A stretch of 64,000 nt of DNA from Methylorubrum extorquens (GTDB lineage: Bacteria > Pseudomonadota > Alphaproteobacteria > Rhizobiales > Beijerinckiaceae). The translations under genes and the position numbers were made by a program. Each line of letters opens with the position of its first letter. The stretch's first letter is position 1. The notes under the pieces are model-generated. The model did no database searches, had not been told where the DNA came from, and saw only the letters and a program-made list of their open reading frames with translations. Below are positions 25,628-33,275 of the stretch, in pieces. The stretch covers positions 1-64,000 of the forward strand of contig NZ_JALJXF010000002.1 of assembly GCF_024169925.1 (NCBI RefSeq), in the 5' to 3' direction.

Positions 25628-25978
25628 ATGAAATGCGGTCCGCGCGGCCAATACGGGAGCATAGAAACCGGCCCGGACGGACGGGTTAATATCGGCTTAA
25701 AAAATGCAACCTGGGCGTTGTTACTTACAGTTGCATCCATTCTCGCAGTGCAACAAGCTGCGGCTGACCCAGGGGTCTCGGAGCAACAGAAGAAGAGTAG
25801 GTCTAATTTCGAGTACCACGATGGCAGAGCTGAGGAGCGACGGCTTTATCGGCGCCCGGATCTCGACGTCGATCCAACAAATCTGAAGCTCGAGGAGTTG
25901 AGGGAGCGCATCAACGCTCTGGAAGAAAGGCTGGAGCGGCTTGAATACCAGCAGAACGGTTTCAAACGGGGGCGGTGA
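25628..25978 (+). CDS. Secreted coiled-coil hypothetical protein
   Basis: 116 residues. A hydrophobic stretch at 25-45 (NATWALLLTVASILAVQQAA then ADPG) looks like a signal peptide placed unusually far in, so the true start may be later, or the first 20 residues are cytosolic. The C-terminus (LKLEELRERINALEERLERL) is a clear coiled coil of four to five heptads. It ends on the start of the next gene, the first recognisable secretion gene of the plus-strand block. The family is not recognised; composition is more AT-rich than the downstream genes. Confidence 0.55.
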   Translation: MKCGPRGQYGSIETGPDGRVNIGLKNATWALLLTVASILAVQQAAADPGVSEQQKKSRSNFEYHDGRAEERRLYRRPDLDVDPTNLKLEELRERINALEERLERLEYQQNGFKRGR

Positions 25979-26544
25979 TGGCTATTCCAGATCTCGGCAG
26001 TCTGCTGGTCTCGTTGAGCGAGGTGTTCCCCCTCGTCGTCAACCTGATCTTCTTGTGCATTGCCGTTCTTGGTATCTGGTATGGCACGACCGGGCTCTAC
26101 GCACTCTACAACGTCGCGGCCGGTGAATATAAATTCTCCAACCGGCCGGTGACGGTGGACGCGGCCGTTGGCAAGCTTGCCCTGGCAAGCGCGATGATCG
26201 TCGCCCCGGTCCTGCTGTGGAGGTTCGCCAACAACTTCGTTCTGGGCGGCGACGTCACCTTCAGCATGTTCAATTACGGCGCCTCGCCGCGCGGTTCGAA
26301 CTGCGAGCAGATCAAGCTCGCCATCACCTACTTCTTCATGGCGCTCGGCGCACTGGCCTGGCTCGTCGCCGGCCTGAAGCTCTACGGCGCCACGAACGGC
26401 CAGCAGGCCGGCTCGGGCTCGGCGTTCCTGTATCTCGTCGGCGGCACGCTGGCGTTCTTCGTCAACGACGTGGCGCAGCTCGTGAGCAACACGATCAAGA
26501 TGGACGTGTCGTTCTCGAACGTCTGCACGATGATCGGGGGCTGA
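25978..26544 (+). CDS. IcmC/DotE-like four-helix membrane protein
   Basis: 188 residues from ATG at 25978, sharing one base with the previous stop; a GTG lies one codon earlier. Four membrane segments are visible: VVNLIFLCIAVLGIWYGTTG, LALASAMIVAPVLLWRFANN, LAITYFFMALGALAWLVAGL and SGSAFLYLVGGTLAFFVNDV. Length and topology match IcmC/DotE and IncI TraQ, inner-membrane proteins of type IVB systems, and it leads the plus-strand Dot/Icm block. The assignment is by size, topology and context. Confidence 0.55.
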   Translation: MAIPDLGSLLVSLSEVFPLVVNLIFLCIAVLGIWYGTTGLYALYNVAAGEYKFSNRPVTVDAAVGKLALASAMIVAPVLLWRFANNFVLGGDVTFSMFNYGASPRGSNCEQIKLAITYFFMALGALAWLVAGLKLYGATNGQQAGSGSAFLYLVGGTLAFFVNDVAQLVSNTIKMDVSFSNVCTMIGG

Positions 26545-26564
26545 GGATGCGCCGGACCCCTCCC

Positions 26565-27086
26565 CTACTGACGCTCGCGCCGGACCAGTCCGCGGAGTTC
26601 TTCGGACAGGAAGGCGCCGAGCGGCGCCCGCGCCTCGAACATCCGGCCCTGCTCGAGCTGCCAGGCCCGGTAGCGCGACACCATCGCGGTGGCGCAGACC
26701 ACGATGCACAGGAGCAGCGCCCCCCACAGCGTGAACCAGGACCGGGTGTAGACCGCCCAGGCGGCGGCCAGCACGCCGATGACCTCGGCCGCCACGAACA
26801 GCGTGAAGGCCTGCCGACGCTCGTAGGCTGCCAGCTCGCGCACGTCGGCGCCCTCCAGGGCGAAGGTGCGGCCGAGCTCGGCCAGGGAGTATTCCGAGCC
26901 GCACTTCCCGTTGTCGCACTTGCGCAGGTCGAGGGCGTCGGGAACCGCGACGAGCTGGCCGCGCCGGCAGGCCGGGCAGGTGGCGTGGGTGCCGCCGAGC
27001 ACCGTGCCGGTCATGCTGACGAAGCTTCGGTGCTCCGGCCCGACCCGGCGTGCGAGTCGGTCTTTCAAAAACGACCTGATCCCCAT
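26565..27086 (-). CDS. Zinc-ribbon membrane protein, opposite to the operon
   Basis: 173 residues from ATG at 27086 (MGIRSFLKDRLARRVGPEHR); a much longer upstream frame is not protein-like. An N-terminal basic helix is followed by a C4 cluster (CPACRRG ... CDNGKCG, residues ~42-70) that should bind zinc. Then there are two membrane helices (QAFTLFVAAEVIGVLAAAWA and FTLWGALLLCIVVCATAMVS). It is encoded against the direction of the surrounding secretion genes. I do not recognise the family. The zinc ribbon plus two helices could suit a membrane-anchored regulator or an exclusion-type protein, but nothing shows this directly. Confidence 0.6.
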   Translation of the reverse strand: MGIRSFLKDRLARRVGPEHRSFVSMTGTVLGGTHATCPACRRGQLVAVPDALDLRKCDNGKCGSEYSLAELGRTFALEGADVRELAAYERRQAFTLFVAAEVIGVLAAAWAVYTRSWFTLWGALLLCIVVCATAMVSRYRAWQLEQGRMFEARAPLGAFLSEELRGLVRRERQ

Positions 27087-27185
27087 GACCCCCACTCGTC
27101 GAGGATGTTTCGGTATCCCGTCTTGTGGAACAGCATGGGTAGAAACGGCAAGTCCAATATAAATAAAATATTCTGGGGTATCAGC

Positions 27186-27326
27186 ATGAACCGCAGCCGC
27201 CTCATATCCGTCATTAGACTTGGATTCGTGCTGATCGGCATGTCCGTTCTTCTTTCGGCCTGCGTAAGCACCGGCAGCAGCACTTCGGGCCACGTCGATG
27301 CCAAGCTGCGCGAGCACGGGGTCTGA
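27186..27326 (+). CDS. Small lipoprotein
   Basis: 46 residues. A lipoprotein signal peptide with lipobox LLSAC (GFVLIGMSVLLSAC) leaves a mature tail of about 20 residues (VSTGSSTSGHVDAKLREHGV). The next gene, dotC, begins four bases later. Type IVB cores include the lipoprotein DotD, normally about 160 residues and encoded next to dotC; this product keeps only the anchor and a tail. It might be a minimal lipoprotein that fills that slot, or a truncated DotD. The longer frame running in from upstream is a shadow. Confidence 0.55.
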   Translation: MNRSRLISVIRLGFVLIGMSVLLSACVSTGSSTSGHVDAKLREHGV

Positions 27327-27330
27327 TGCC

Positions 27331-28479
27331 ATGCGCCTGAAGGGATGGCTCCTCTCCACCGTCCTGTGCCTCGCCGGCCTTCCGGCCGCGGCCCAGGTCG
27401 CCAACACCTACTGCGCCCAGAACCCGGCCGCCTGCGCTCCGGTCGCGCCCGGCTACGGCGCGGGCTACGGCGGGGCCTATGGCGGTTACGCCGCGCCGGG
27501 CTACGGTGGCGGTTACGCGGCCGGCTACGGCGCTCCCGGCTATGGCGGGTACGGCGGCTATGGGGCGCCCGGCTACGGAGCACCCGGCTATGGCGGCTTC
27601 GCCGGGCCCGGCGGGTATCCGCCGCCGGGCTATTACGGCCCCGGCGGCCTCGCCCAGGCCAACGCCCTCAATCAGATCGCCAGGGGCCAGCGGCTTCCGG
27701 GCCAGGACGGCCCAGAGCCGTTCGCGACCAACGTCGGCGATAACCAGCCGCCGCCCGCGCCGCCGCACCCGGCGAATTCCGACTTCAGCCGCTACGCGGC
27801 CGGGGTCTTCGGCGACGCCAACCGCCCGACCAAGGTGGTCCAGCGCACCGCCCGGAGCGCCGGGATCCAGGACGGCTACCGCGACGAGTCGAGTCGCATT
27901 GCCGCCTACCTCGACACCCCCGAGATCGCCGCCCGCCTCGACGCCCGCTACCCGTTCCCGGCGGTGATGGTCGGACCCGACATCGTCGCTCCGGTGGTGT
28001 CGGAGCTGCGCGACGTGCGCCAGACTCCGACCCGCACCCTGCTGGTCACCACGCTCGGAAGTTTCGAGATCCTGCGCGACGCGCGGGTCGCGGTGCAGCC
28101 GCCGAACTGGCGCGACTACCTCACCGTCACACCCGCCCCGGAAACGAAGGCCACCTGGACCCCGCCCAAGGGCGATGTGGAACAGGCCAATTGGGACGTC
28201 GGCTACAAGGGCGGCCTGGAAGTCGGGGTGGCGCAGGCCCGCGCGGCCTTCGACGACGGCCTGGCGCGCCTCGACCGGGATTTCTCCGGCATGCGCCGCT
28301 ACCAGGACCTCGCCGCCCAGGGCGCGGTCAGCCTGCCGATCGTCAAGACCCGCGCCACCGCCCTCAAGGTCGGCAAGGACGGCCGCTCGGCCGCGGTCGA
28401 TCAGCGCCTCCTCAAGATCGTCGTCGCCCCGAAATTCCAGCGCATCGCGACCGCAGCGGCGGCCCTGGCGGCGGAGTGA
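27331..28479 (+). CDS. dotC: DotC (TraI) family core protein
   Basis: 382 residues from ATG at 27331. A signal peptide (LLSTVLCLAGLPAAAQ) has no orthodox lipobox, unlike Legionella DotC. Residues 35-115 are a Gly/Tyr-rich repeat (YGAGYGGAYGGYAAPGYGGG) unusual for the family. The DotC domain follows: RTARSAGIQDGYRDESSRIA, PFPAVMVGPDIVAPVVSELR, PPNWRDYLTV, then WDVGYKGGLEVGVAQARAAF and MRRYQDLAAQGAVSLPIVKT. DotC joins DotH and DotD at the outer membrane. dotB follows after three bases, as in IncI traI-traJ and Legionella dotC-dotB. Confidence 0.9.
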   Translation: MRLKGWLLSTVLCLAGLPAAAQVANTYCAQNPAACAPVAPGYGAGYGGAYGGYAAPGYGGGYAAGYGAPGYGGYGGYGAPGYGAPGYGGFAGPGGYPPPGYYGPGGLAQANALNQIARGQRLPGQDGPEPFATNVGDNQPPPAPPHPANSDFSRYAAGVFGDANRPTKVVQRTARSAGIQDGYRDESSRIAAYLDTPEIAARLDARYPFPAVMVGPDIVAPVVSELRDVRQTPTRTLLVTTLGSFEILRDARVAVQPPNWRDYLTVTPAPETKATWTPPKGDVEQANWDVGYKGGLEVGVAQARAAFDDGLARLDRDFSGMRRYQDLAAQGAVSLPIVKTRATALKVGKDGRSAAVDQRLLKIVVAPKFQRIATAAAALAAE

Positions 28480-28482
28480 GCC

Positions 28483-29664
28483 ATGCTCTGGACCGGCGCC
28501 ACCCGCTACCCCGAGGAAGACATCATCGTGCACGGTCGCGATGATGTGTCCCGCCTCCTCGTCCATGCCGTCGCGATCGACGCCTCGGACGTGATCTTCC
28601 AGTCCGGCCGGCCGGTGCTGGCCTCGGTCCACGGCCACCTCTGCGCCCTGACCCGGGTCTGGCTCCAGCCGAGCACGCTGGCGCGGATCGCCACCGAGCT
28701 CACCGCGACCGACTCGATCATGTCGAAGCTCTACTCGGGCCAGGATTTCGACCGCGCCATCACCATCGAGGACCGGGCCGGGGCCGCCCGCGACGCCGAG
28801 CCGGTCCGGCACCGGTTCCGCATCAACGTGACGGCGGGCTACTACGAGGGCGACGTCGGCGTGCAGATCGTCTGCCGCCACATCCCGGCCGATCCGCCGA
28901 CCGTGGTCGGGCTCGGGGTCGACGGCGACGTCGTCGCCGAGTCGACGCCCGCGCAGGGCGCCGTCATCGTCGCGGGCGAGACCGGCTCGGGCAAGACCAC
29001 GACGCTGGCTGCCCTGATGCGCCGCGTCCTCGAGGAAGAGACGCCGATCCACGGCAACATCCTCACCTACGAGGCGCCGATCGAGTTCGTGTTCGAGGGG
29101 GTGCCTTCGGCGAGCTCCACCATCATGCAGCACGAGATCGGCCTGCATCTGCCGAGCTTTGCGGCCGGGGTGCGCAATAGCCTCCGGCGCAAGCCCTCCC
29201 TCATCATGGTGGGCGAGCTGCGCGACATGGACACGATCCTGGCGACCGTCGAAGCGGCCCAGACCGGCCACCCGATCTACACCACCACCCACGCCAACGA
29301 CGTCGCCCACATCCTGCGCCGGTTGACCCTGAAGTTCCCGGCCGACCTGCAGGTCCAGGCCTTCCACGACGTACTGGCCAGCACCCACCTCCTCGTCTCG
29401 CAGCTCCTCGTGCCGCGGGTCGGCGGCGGCCGGGTCTGCCTGCGCGAATGCCAGGTCCTCACCGACCGGGTCCGCCGCGAGGTGGCGCGCGCCGGCATGG
29501 CCGACGCCGTTGACACCCTGCGCACCATCATCGGGCGCGGCGAGGATGGCCGCTCGATGCGGGTCACCGTCACGGCTGCCCTGGAGCAGGGCGCGATCGA
29601 CGTGAAGACCGCCCGCCGTGTCCTCGATCGCTACGGATATCGTGATGCCCGTCTCGCGGCGTAG
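28483..29664 (+). CDS. dotB: DotB (TraJ) secretion ATPase
   Basis: 393 residues of the PilT/VirB11-type DotB family. An N-terminal domain (VHAVAIDASDVIFQSGRPVL) is followed by Walker A AGETGSGKTTTLAAL near residue 166, an Asp-box-like LTYEAPIEFVFE, Walker B-type LIMVGELRDMDTILATVEAA and a His box TGHPIYTTTHAND. DotB hexamers are recruited to the cytoplasmic face of the type IVB channel. All catalytic motifs appear intact. The next gene starts inside its 3' end. Confidence 0.93.
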   Translation: MLWTGATRYPEEDIIVHGRDDVSRLLVHAVAIDASDVIFQSGRPVLASVHGHLCALTRVWLQPSTLARIATELTATDSIMSKLYSGQDFDRAITIEDRAGAARDAEPVRHRFRINVTAGYYEGDVGVQIVCRHIPADPPTVVGLGVDGDVVAESTPAQGAVIVAGETGSGKTTTLAALMRRVLEEETPIHGNILTYEAPIEFVFEGVPSASSTIMQHEIGLHLPSFAAGVRNSLRRKPSLIMVGELRDMDTILATVEAAQTGHPIYTTTHANDVAHILRRLTLKFPADLQVQAFHDVLASTHLLVSQLLVPRVGGGRVCLRECQVLTDRVRREVARAGMADAVDTLRTIIGRGEDGRSMRVTVTAALEQGAIDVKTARRVLDRYGYRDARLAA

Positions 29665-30274
29665 CCTCCTCACCGGCCTCGCGGCCACCGCCGCCCTGCC
29701 CGCCTGCGGGATCGACCGGACCTACGCCGGAGCGCTCGCGGGCGCCGTCGCGCTCCCGCCGCCCGTGCGGCTGTGGCTGCGGCGCGAGGGCACCGGCGAG
29801 GAAGTGAGCGCGATCGTCCGGGCCCCGGATGGCTACAATGCGCGCGACCTCCTGCTGCTCTCCTGGCTCCTGCGCGACGTCGGGGACGCTAGCTCGGCCG
29901 TATGGATCGATCCGCGCCTGTTCGACCTGCTTGCCGCCGTCCAGGACGCAATGAGCGCGGTCCACGGCGCTGCCGTGCCGCTGATCGTGACCTCGGGCTA
30001 CCGGACGCCCCAGCACAATGCCGGCCTCGAGGGCGCGGCCAGAAGTTCGCTGCACCTCGCCGGTCGCGCCGTCGACCTGAAGGCGGCCGGCTACGCCCCG
30101 GACGCGGTCGCGGTGGCCGGTGCGCTCTGCGGCCGCGGCGGCGTCGGGATCTACCCATCGTTCTGCCACCTCGACATCGGCCACGCGCGGACTTGGGCCA
30201 GCGGCCGCAGGGCGCCACCCGCCGGGCAGCCGATGCCCGGCACGCCGATCACGAAGCCCGGGGAGCCCGCATGA
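29645..30274 (+). CDS. M15-type peptidoglycan peptidase (YcbK-like), exported
   Basis: 209 residues from ATG at 29645, overlapping the last 20 bases of dotB; an ATG at 29618 is possible but less likely. The N-terminus SRRSLLTGLAATAALPAC has a twin-arginine-like motif followed by a lipobox-like PAC, so export by Tat or as a lipoprotein is plausible. The M15A_3 metal-site pattern is present: VTSGYRTPQHNAGLEGAA, SSLHLAGRAVDLKA (His and Asp ligands) and FCHLDIGHART (third His). Such enzymes locally open the cell wall during assembly of the secretion channel. It lies between dotB and icmT. Confidence 0.8.
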   Translation: MPVSRRSLLTGLAATAALPACGIDRTYAGALAGAVALPPPVRLWLRREGTGEEVSAIVRAPDGYNARDLLLLSWLLRDVGDASSAVWIDPRLFDLLAAVQDAMSAVHGAAVPLIVTSGYRTPQHNAGLEGAARSSLHLAGRAVDLKAAGYAPDAVAVAGALCGRGGVGIYPSFCHLDIGHARTWASGRRAPPAGQPMPGTPITKPGEPA

Positions 30275-30516
30275 GCGATCGTCATCTCCCCTGGCGCTGG
30301 TCCGCCGTACCGCTGCGATTCTTCGGCATCCACGGAAGCATCGCGGCGTTCTTCCCACTGCTGATCGTAACAGGTCTCAGTCGCTACACATTCATCGCCA
30401 TGGCGCTGTACGCAGCGTTCCTGGCCTACTGCAATCATCGCAAGATGGGGCCGATGCGGTTCCTGAAATACGTCTGGGCGAAGTTCATCGAGGGTGGCAA
30501 ATGGCCCGCGTTCTAG
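30271..30516 (+). CDS. icmT: IcmT/TraK family protein
   Basis: 81 residues from ATG at 30271 in an ATGA overlap. WRWSAVPLRFFGIHGSIAAF, a membrane helix (FPLLIVTGLSRYTFIAMALY), then GPMRFLKYVWAKFIEG matches the IcmT family: a conserved W..S..P+FF.ID start, one or two helices and a short FLR.LR-like tail. IcmT/TraK is a small inner-membrane component found in essentially all type IVB systems. In IncI plasmids it follows the DotB-type ATPase gene, as here with the peptidase gene inserted. Confidence 0.85.
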   Translation: MSDRHLPWRWSAVPLRFFGIHGSIAAFFPLLIVTGLSRYTFIAMALYAAFLAYCNHRKMGPMRFLKYVWAKFIEGGKWPAF

Positions 30517-31175
30517 ACCCGACCCCGCCCCGGATCCGGATGCGGACCTCGCTGCGCCTCGCCGTCGTTGTCGGCGGGCTCGCGCTCGCCGGCGCAGCTC
30601 CGGCCCAGGCTCAATCGACCGGAAACAACTGCCTGGTGCGCCAAGCGGCCGACGCCGCCGTGCAGCGCCAGATCGCCCTGATCGACGCCGCCAAGGTCAA
30701 TCCGTCGAGCTTCTTCAACGGCCCGAATAGCTGCATCGCCGGCGACCTCCTCAGGCGGTTCGACCTCTCGAACCTGATCCCGGACCTGTCCGGGTTCCTC
30801 ACCTCCGGGGCGACGAGCTTGATCTCGTCGGTGATCGACGCTGCCAAGCGACAGGTCTGCCAGATCCTCGACGACCAGCTCAGGGACACCATCCGCAGCA
30901 TCAACCGGCAGATGGGCGGCTATCAGAACTCGCTCTCCGGCGACCTGTTCCGGCAGCTCAACGGCTCGATCTCGCCGATCGCCATCCCGAACATCAACGG
31001 GATCGGCTCGTACAACCACATCCAGAACTCGGCATTCGGCTCTGCGCTCAACCTGAGTCAGCCCACGCAGAGCGCATCCCCCGTCGTCATTCAGCCGGAG
31101 GCAGCCCCAGCCGCAGCCCCGCCGATCTCAGCTCCTGCTCCCTCGGGCAGCAACTTCGGAGGCATGTTCCAATGA
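30501..31175 (+). CDS. Secreted T4SS-associated hypothetical protein
   Basis: 224 residues from ATG at 30501, which overlaps the icmT end by 16 bases; the ATG at 30540 (MRTSLRLAVVVGGLALAGAA) gives a cleaner signal peptide and may be the real start. Cleavage is expected near APAQAQ. Two cysteines (NNCLVRQ, NSCIAGD) and a third (RQVCQIL) lie in a helical region; the C-terminus is Pro/Ala/Ser-rich. It resembles the secreted proteins often found near the TraW/TraX-type genes of I-type operons, but I cannot name it. Confidence 0.6.
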   Translation: MARVLDPTPPRIRMRTSLRLAVVVGGLALAGAAPAQAQSTGNNCLVRQAADAAVQRQIALIDAAKVNPSSFFNGPNSCIAGDLLRRFDLSNLIPDLSGFLTSGATSLISSVIDAAKRQVCQILDDQLRDTIRSINRQMGGYQNSLSGDLFRQLNGSISPIAIPNINGIGSYNHIQNSAFGSALNLSQPTQSASPVVIQPEAAPAAAPPISAPAPSGSNFGGMFQ

Positions 31176-31570
31176 TCCGTGCGGCTCTCCTTTCAGCGAC
31201 GCTGTTCCTGGCTGCGATCGGCTCTGTGCAGGCCCAGAAGCTCACCCTGCCGGTTGGTGTGTGGGGACATGACGGTCCGAAAGGACCCGACTGCAAGAAG
31301 CCGTTCCTCAAAATTGAGGAGAAACGAATTCTCCACCGTTTCGATGAAGGCGAGGGTCGTTGCACGATCAAGACGGCTCGAAAAAAATCCAATATAATTT
31401 CTTTAAAAACGAAATGTGATTGGGACGCCAGTGTTCCGCCAGAGTTGCAGGAAGGCCCTGACGAAGCAGATGGTGACTCATTCTCCCTTAAAATTGTAAG
31501 TAATACAAAGATACTATTCAATAACACCGAATTTGGTTTCTGCTCGGCCGCCGAGGGGAGCGCTCAATGA
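31172..31570 (+). CDS. Secreted hypothetical protein, AT-richer insertion
   Basis: 132 residues with a signal peptide (MIRAALLSATLFLAAIGSVQ then AQ). The mature part (VGVWGHDGPKGPDCKKPFLK, ... CTIKTARKKSNIISLKTKCD, GFCSAAEGSAQ) has four Cys and a beta-rich pattern. It overlaps both neighbours by 4 bases, yet bases 31380-31540 are much more AT-rich than the rest of the operon, which suggests recent acquisition or different constraint. I do not recognise a family; a periplasmic or surface role is inferred from the signal peptide. Confidence 0.6.
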   Translation: MIRAALLSATLFLAAIGSVQAQKLTLPVGVWGHDGPKGPDCKKPFLKIEEKRILHRFDEGEGRCTIKTARKKSNIISLKTKCDWDASVPPELQEGPDEADGDSFSLKIVSNTKILFNNTEFGFCSAAEGSAQ

Positions 31571-32514
31571 GCCGCATCCGCTCGAACGGTCTGGCGTTCA
31601 TAGCCTTGGTCCTCTTCTGTGAACCGACGAAAGCCGGAACCTGCCTTTCCGTCGACATCATGAGCCCCGGTGGGCAGCGGGTCTCATCCCCCTATGGCGT
31701 GGATAGATCTGGCCGGCCGGGCGCCTCGGCCGGATACCACCAGGGCATGGATATCGTGAACAGCCAGGGAGCCGGGACGCCGATCTATTCGGGCTCGTCT
31801 GGATCAATCACATACAGAAACTTCGGCAAGGGCGGGGTTATCGCAGACGTAACGTCCGTTGATACGCGGTTTTTCTACCTCCATATGAACGTCGCGACTT
31901 TCCAAAACAGGGAGAGTTCGACGATCTCGGCGGGTGAACAGGTCGGGACAATGGGGTGCAAAGGCATGGATCGCTGTGCCCCCCATCTCCACCTCGGCAC
32001 CCTCCTCAAAGGCAGCTCACTTTCGACGACGGGCACGAACGGCCGCGTCTGGCGCGAGGGAACGAGGAAGAGTGTCAGTCCCCTGACCGCCGACGCGATC
32101 AAGGAGGCCGTCCCTTCAGCTTGGTACTACGTCAATCCCGAGCCGTTCCTGCCGCGCCAGATCCCGATCTCGAACAAGTACCCGGATATGGCGGGCGGGC
32201 CACGCGATACCACCCTGCCGAAGACCTGCTCGCCTGGGGCCAACGAGGGCGCGGCCAGCGAGACCGTGTCGCGCTCCGACAGCCAATCCCAGCAGGCTGC
32301 GATCGCCAGCGCTGCCGAGAAGGCCACCGGCTCCGAGGACCATGCGATCAAGGTGGCCAACCAGCCCACACGCAGCCTCTACATCGAGCTCGCCCGCATC
32401 AACGCGACCGAGCTGACCGCCAACACCTTCGACTACGACGCGCAGATGGATGCCGCGCTCGCCCAACTCGTCGCCTTCTACGCCCTGGATGCCCAGCCGG
32501 AGGCCAGGCCGTGA
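31567..32514 (+). CDS. M23-family (LytM-like) peptidase, secreted
   Basis: 315 residues with a signal peptide (NGLAFIALVLFCEPTKA). M23 metal-binding elements are present: YHQGMDIVNSQGAGTPIYSG (first His and Asp), FFYLHMN, and CAPHLHLGTLL (HxH motif). The first ligand context is G-x-H-Q-G-M-D-I, close to the family HxGxD. C-terminal to the domain is a ~110-residue extension (ASETVSRSDSQSQQAAIASA ...) not typical of stand-alone enzymes. It is the second cell-wall enzyme in this operon after the M15 protein; such enzymes open peptidoglycan for channel or pilus assembly. Confidence 0.85.
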   Translation: MSRIRSNGLAFIALVLFCEPTKAGTCLSVDIMSPGGQRVSSPYGVDRSGRPGASAGYHQGMDIVNSQGAGTPIYSGSSGSITYRNFGKGGVIADVTSVDTRFFYLHMNVATFQNRESSTISAGEQVGTMGCKGMDRCAPHLHLGTLLKGSSLSTTGTNGRVWREGTRKSVSPLTADAIKEAVPSAWYYVNPEPFLPRQIPISNKYPDMAGGPRDTTLPKTCSPGANEGAASETVSRSDSQSQQAAIASAAEKATGSEDHAIKVANQPTRSLYIELARINATELTANTFDYDAQMDAALAQLVAFYALDAQPEARP

Positions 32515-33275
32515 CGCGGCTGCGCCTCCTCCTTCCAGCGAGCACCATCCTTGCGACCGCCCTGGCCCTCCCGGTCGAGGCTCAGGGGTTCTTCCCGCAA
32601 TGGGAGATCTCCCTGCAACGGCTTATGTCCGGCATGAAGGTGTCCGGGGCGCAGTCGAGCACCACCGCGCTTCAGACCACCAACGGCCATAAGGCCGCCG
32701 CGGAGGCCGTCGCCTCGACCCTGGTGAGCCAGGACAACGCCCTGCGCCTCGCTCAGGCCCAACACCAGTACGGCTACGATACCGGCACGGGCTATGCCGC
32801 CTGCAACATCGCGCTCGGGATCTCGCAGGAGCGTGACAGCTACGCCTCCGCGACGAAGGTCCGCCAGGCCTTCCGCCAGGCCGACCAGCGCTGGTTGACG
32901 GGCGGGGGCAACGCCGCCGAGCGAATGGGCGCCACCCTCGACCAGCGCCGCACCTTCTACTGCTCGCCCTCCGAGCAGGACACGGGCTGGTGCACGGGCG
33001 CCAAGCCCGGCGGCTACGGCGCGGGCGACTCCGACGCAGCGCCATGGCTGTTCAACCGGGACTACGGCGCCGAGGAGGTGATGACCGCCGCCGACTATCT
33101 CGACGTCGTCGCCCCCCTGCCCACGGTGAAGCCCAACCCCGCCACCGCGGAGGAGGATGCCGCCCTCGTTCAGGCCCGCCGCCAGGGGGCGATCCTGAGC
33201 GGTGCCCGCGCCAGCCTCGTCGGCGTCCTCGTCGGCGGCATGGGCGGCGACAGCCGCCAGGGAGGCACGCCGTGA
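32511..33275 (+). CDS. Secreted T4SS-associated protein, paralogue 1 of 3
   Basis: 254 residues from a GTG at 32511 overlapping the previous stop (GTGA). Signal peptide: LLLPASTILATALALPVEAQ. The mature part starts with GFFPQWEISLQRLMSGMKVS followed by AQSSTTALQTT, an Ala-rich helix, a Q...YG.D.G motif and C at NIALGISQ. The pattern K-V-x-x-A-Q-x-S, A-V-x-S-T-L, Q/Y and a later Cys recurs in the next two genes. Such secreted helical proteins upstream of DotA/TraY suggest pilus-tip or adhesin-like components analogous to VirB5/TraW; that role is inference. Confidence 0.65.
   Translation: MTRLRLLLPASTILATALALPVEAQGFFPQWEISLQRLMSGMKVSGAQSSTTALQTTNGHKAAAEAVASTLVSQDNALRLAQAQHQYGYDTGTGYAACNIALGISQERDSYASATKVRQAFRQADQRWLTGGGNAAERMGATLDQRRTFYCSPSEQDTGWCTGAKPGGYGAGDSDAAPWLFNRDYGAEEVMTAADYLDVVAPLPTVKPNPATAEEDAALVQARRQGAILSGARASLVGVLVGGMGGDSRQGGTP

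Noticed and set aside
25498..25740. 80-codon minus-strand frame in the divergent promoter region
   Set aside because: Overlaps the start of the plus-strand coiled-coil gene, lacks a ribosome site and shows no recognisable protein pattern.
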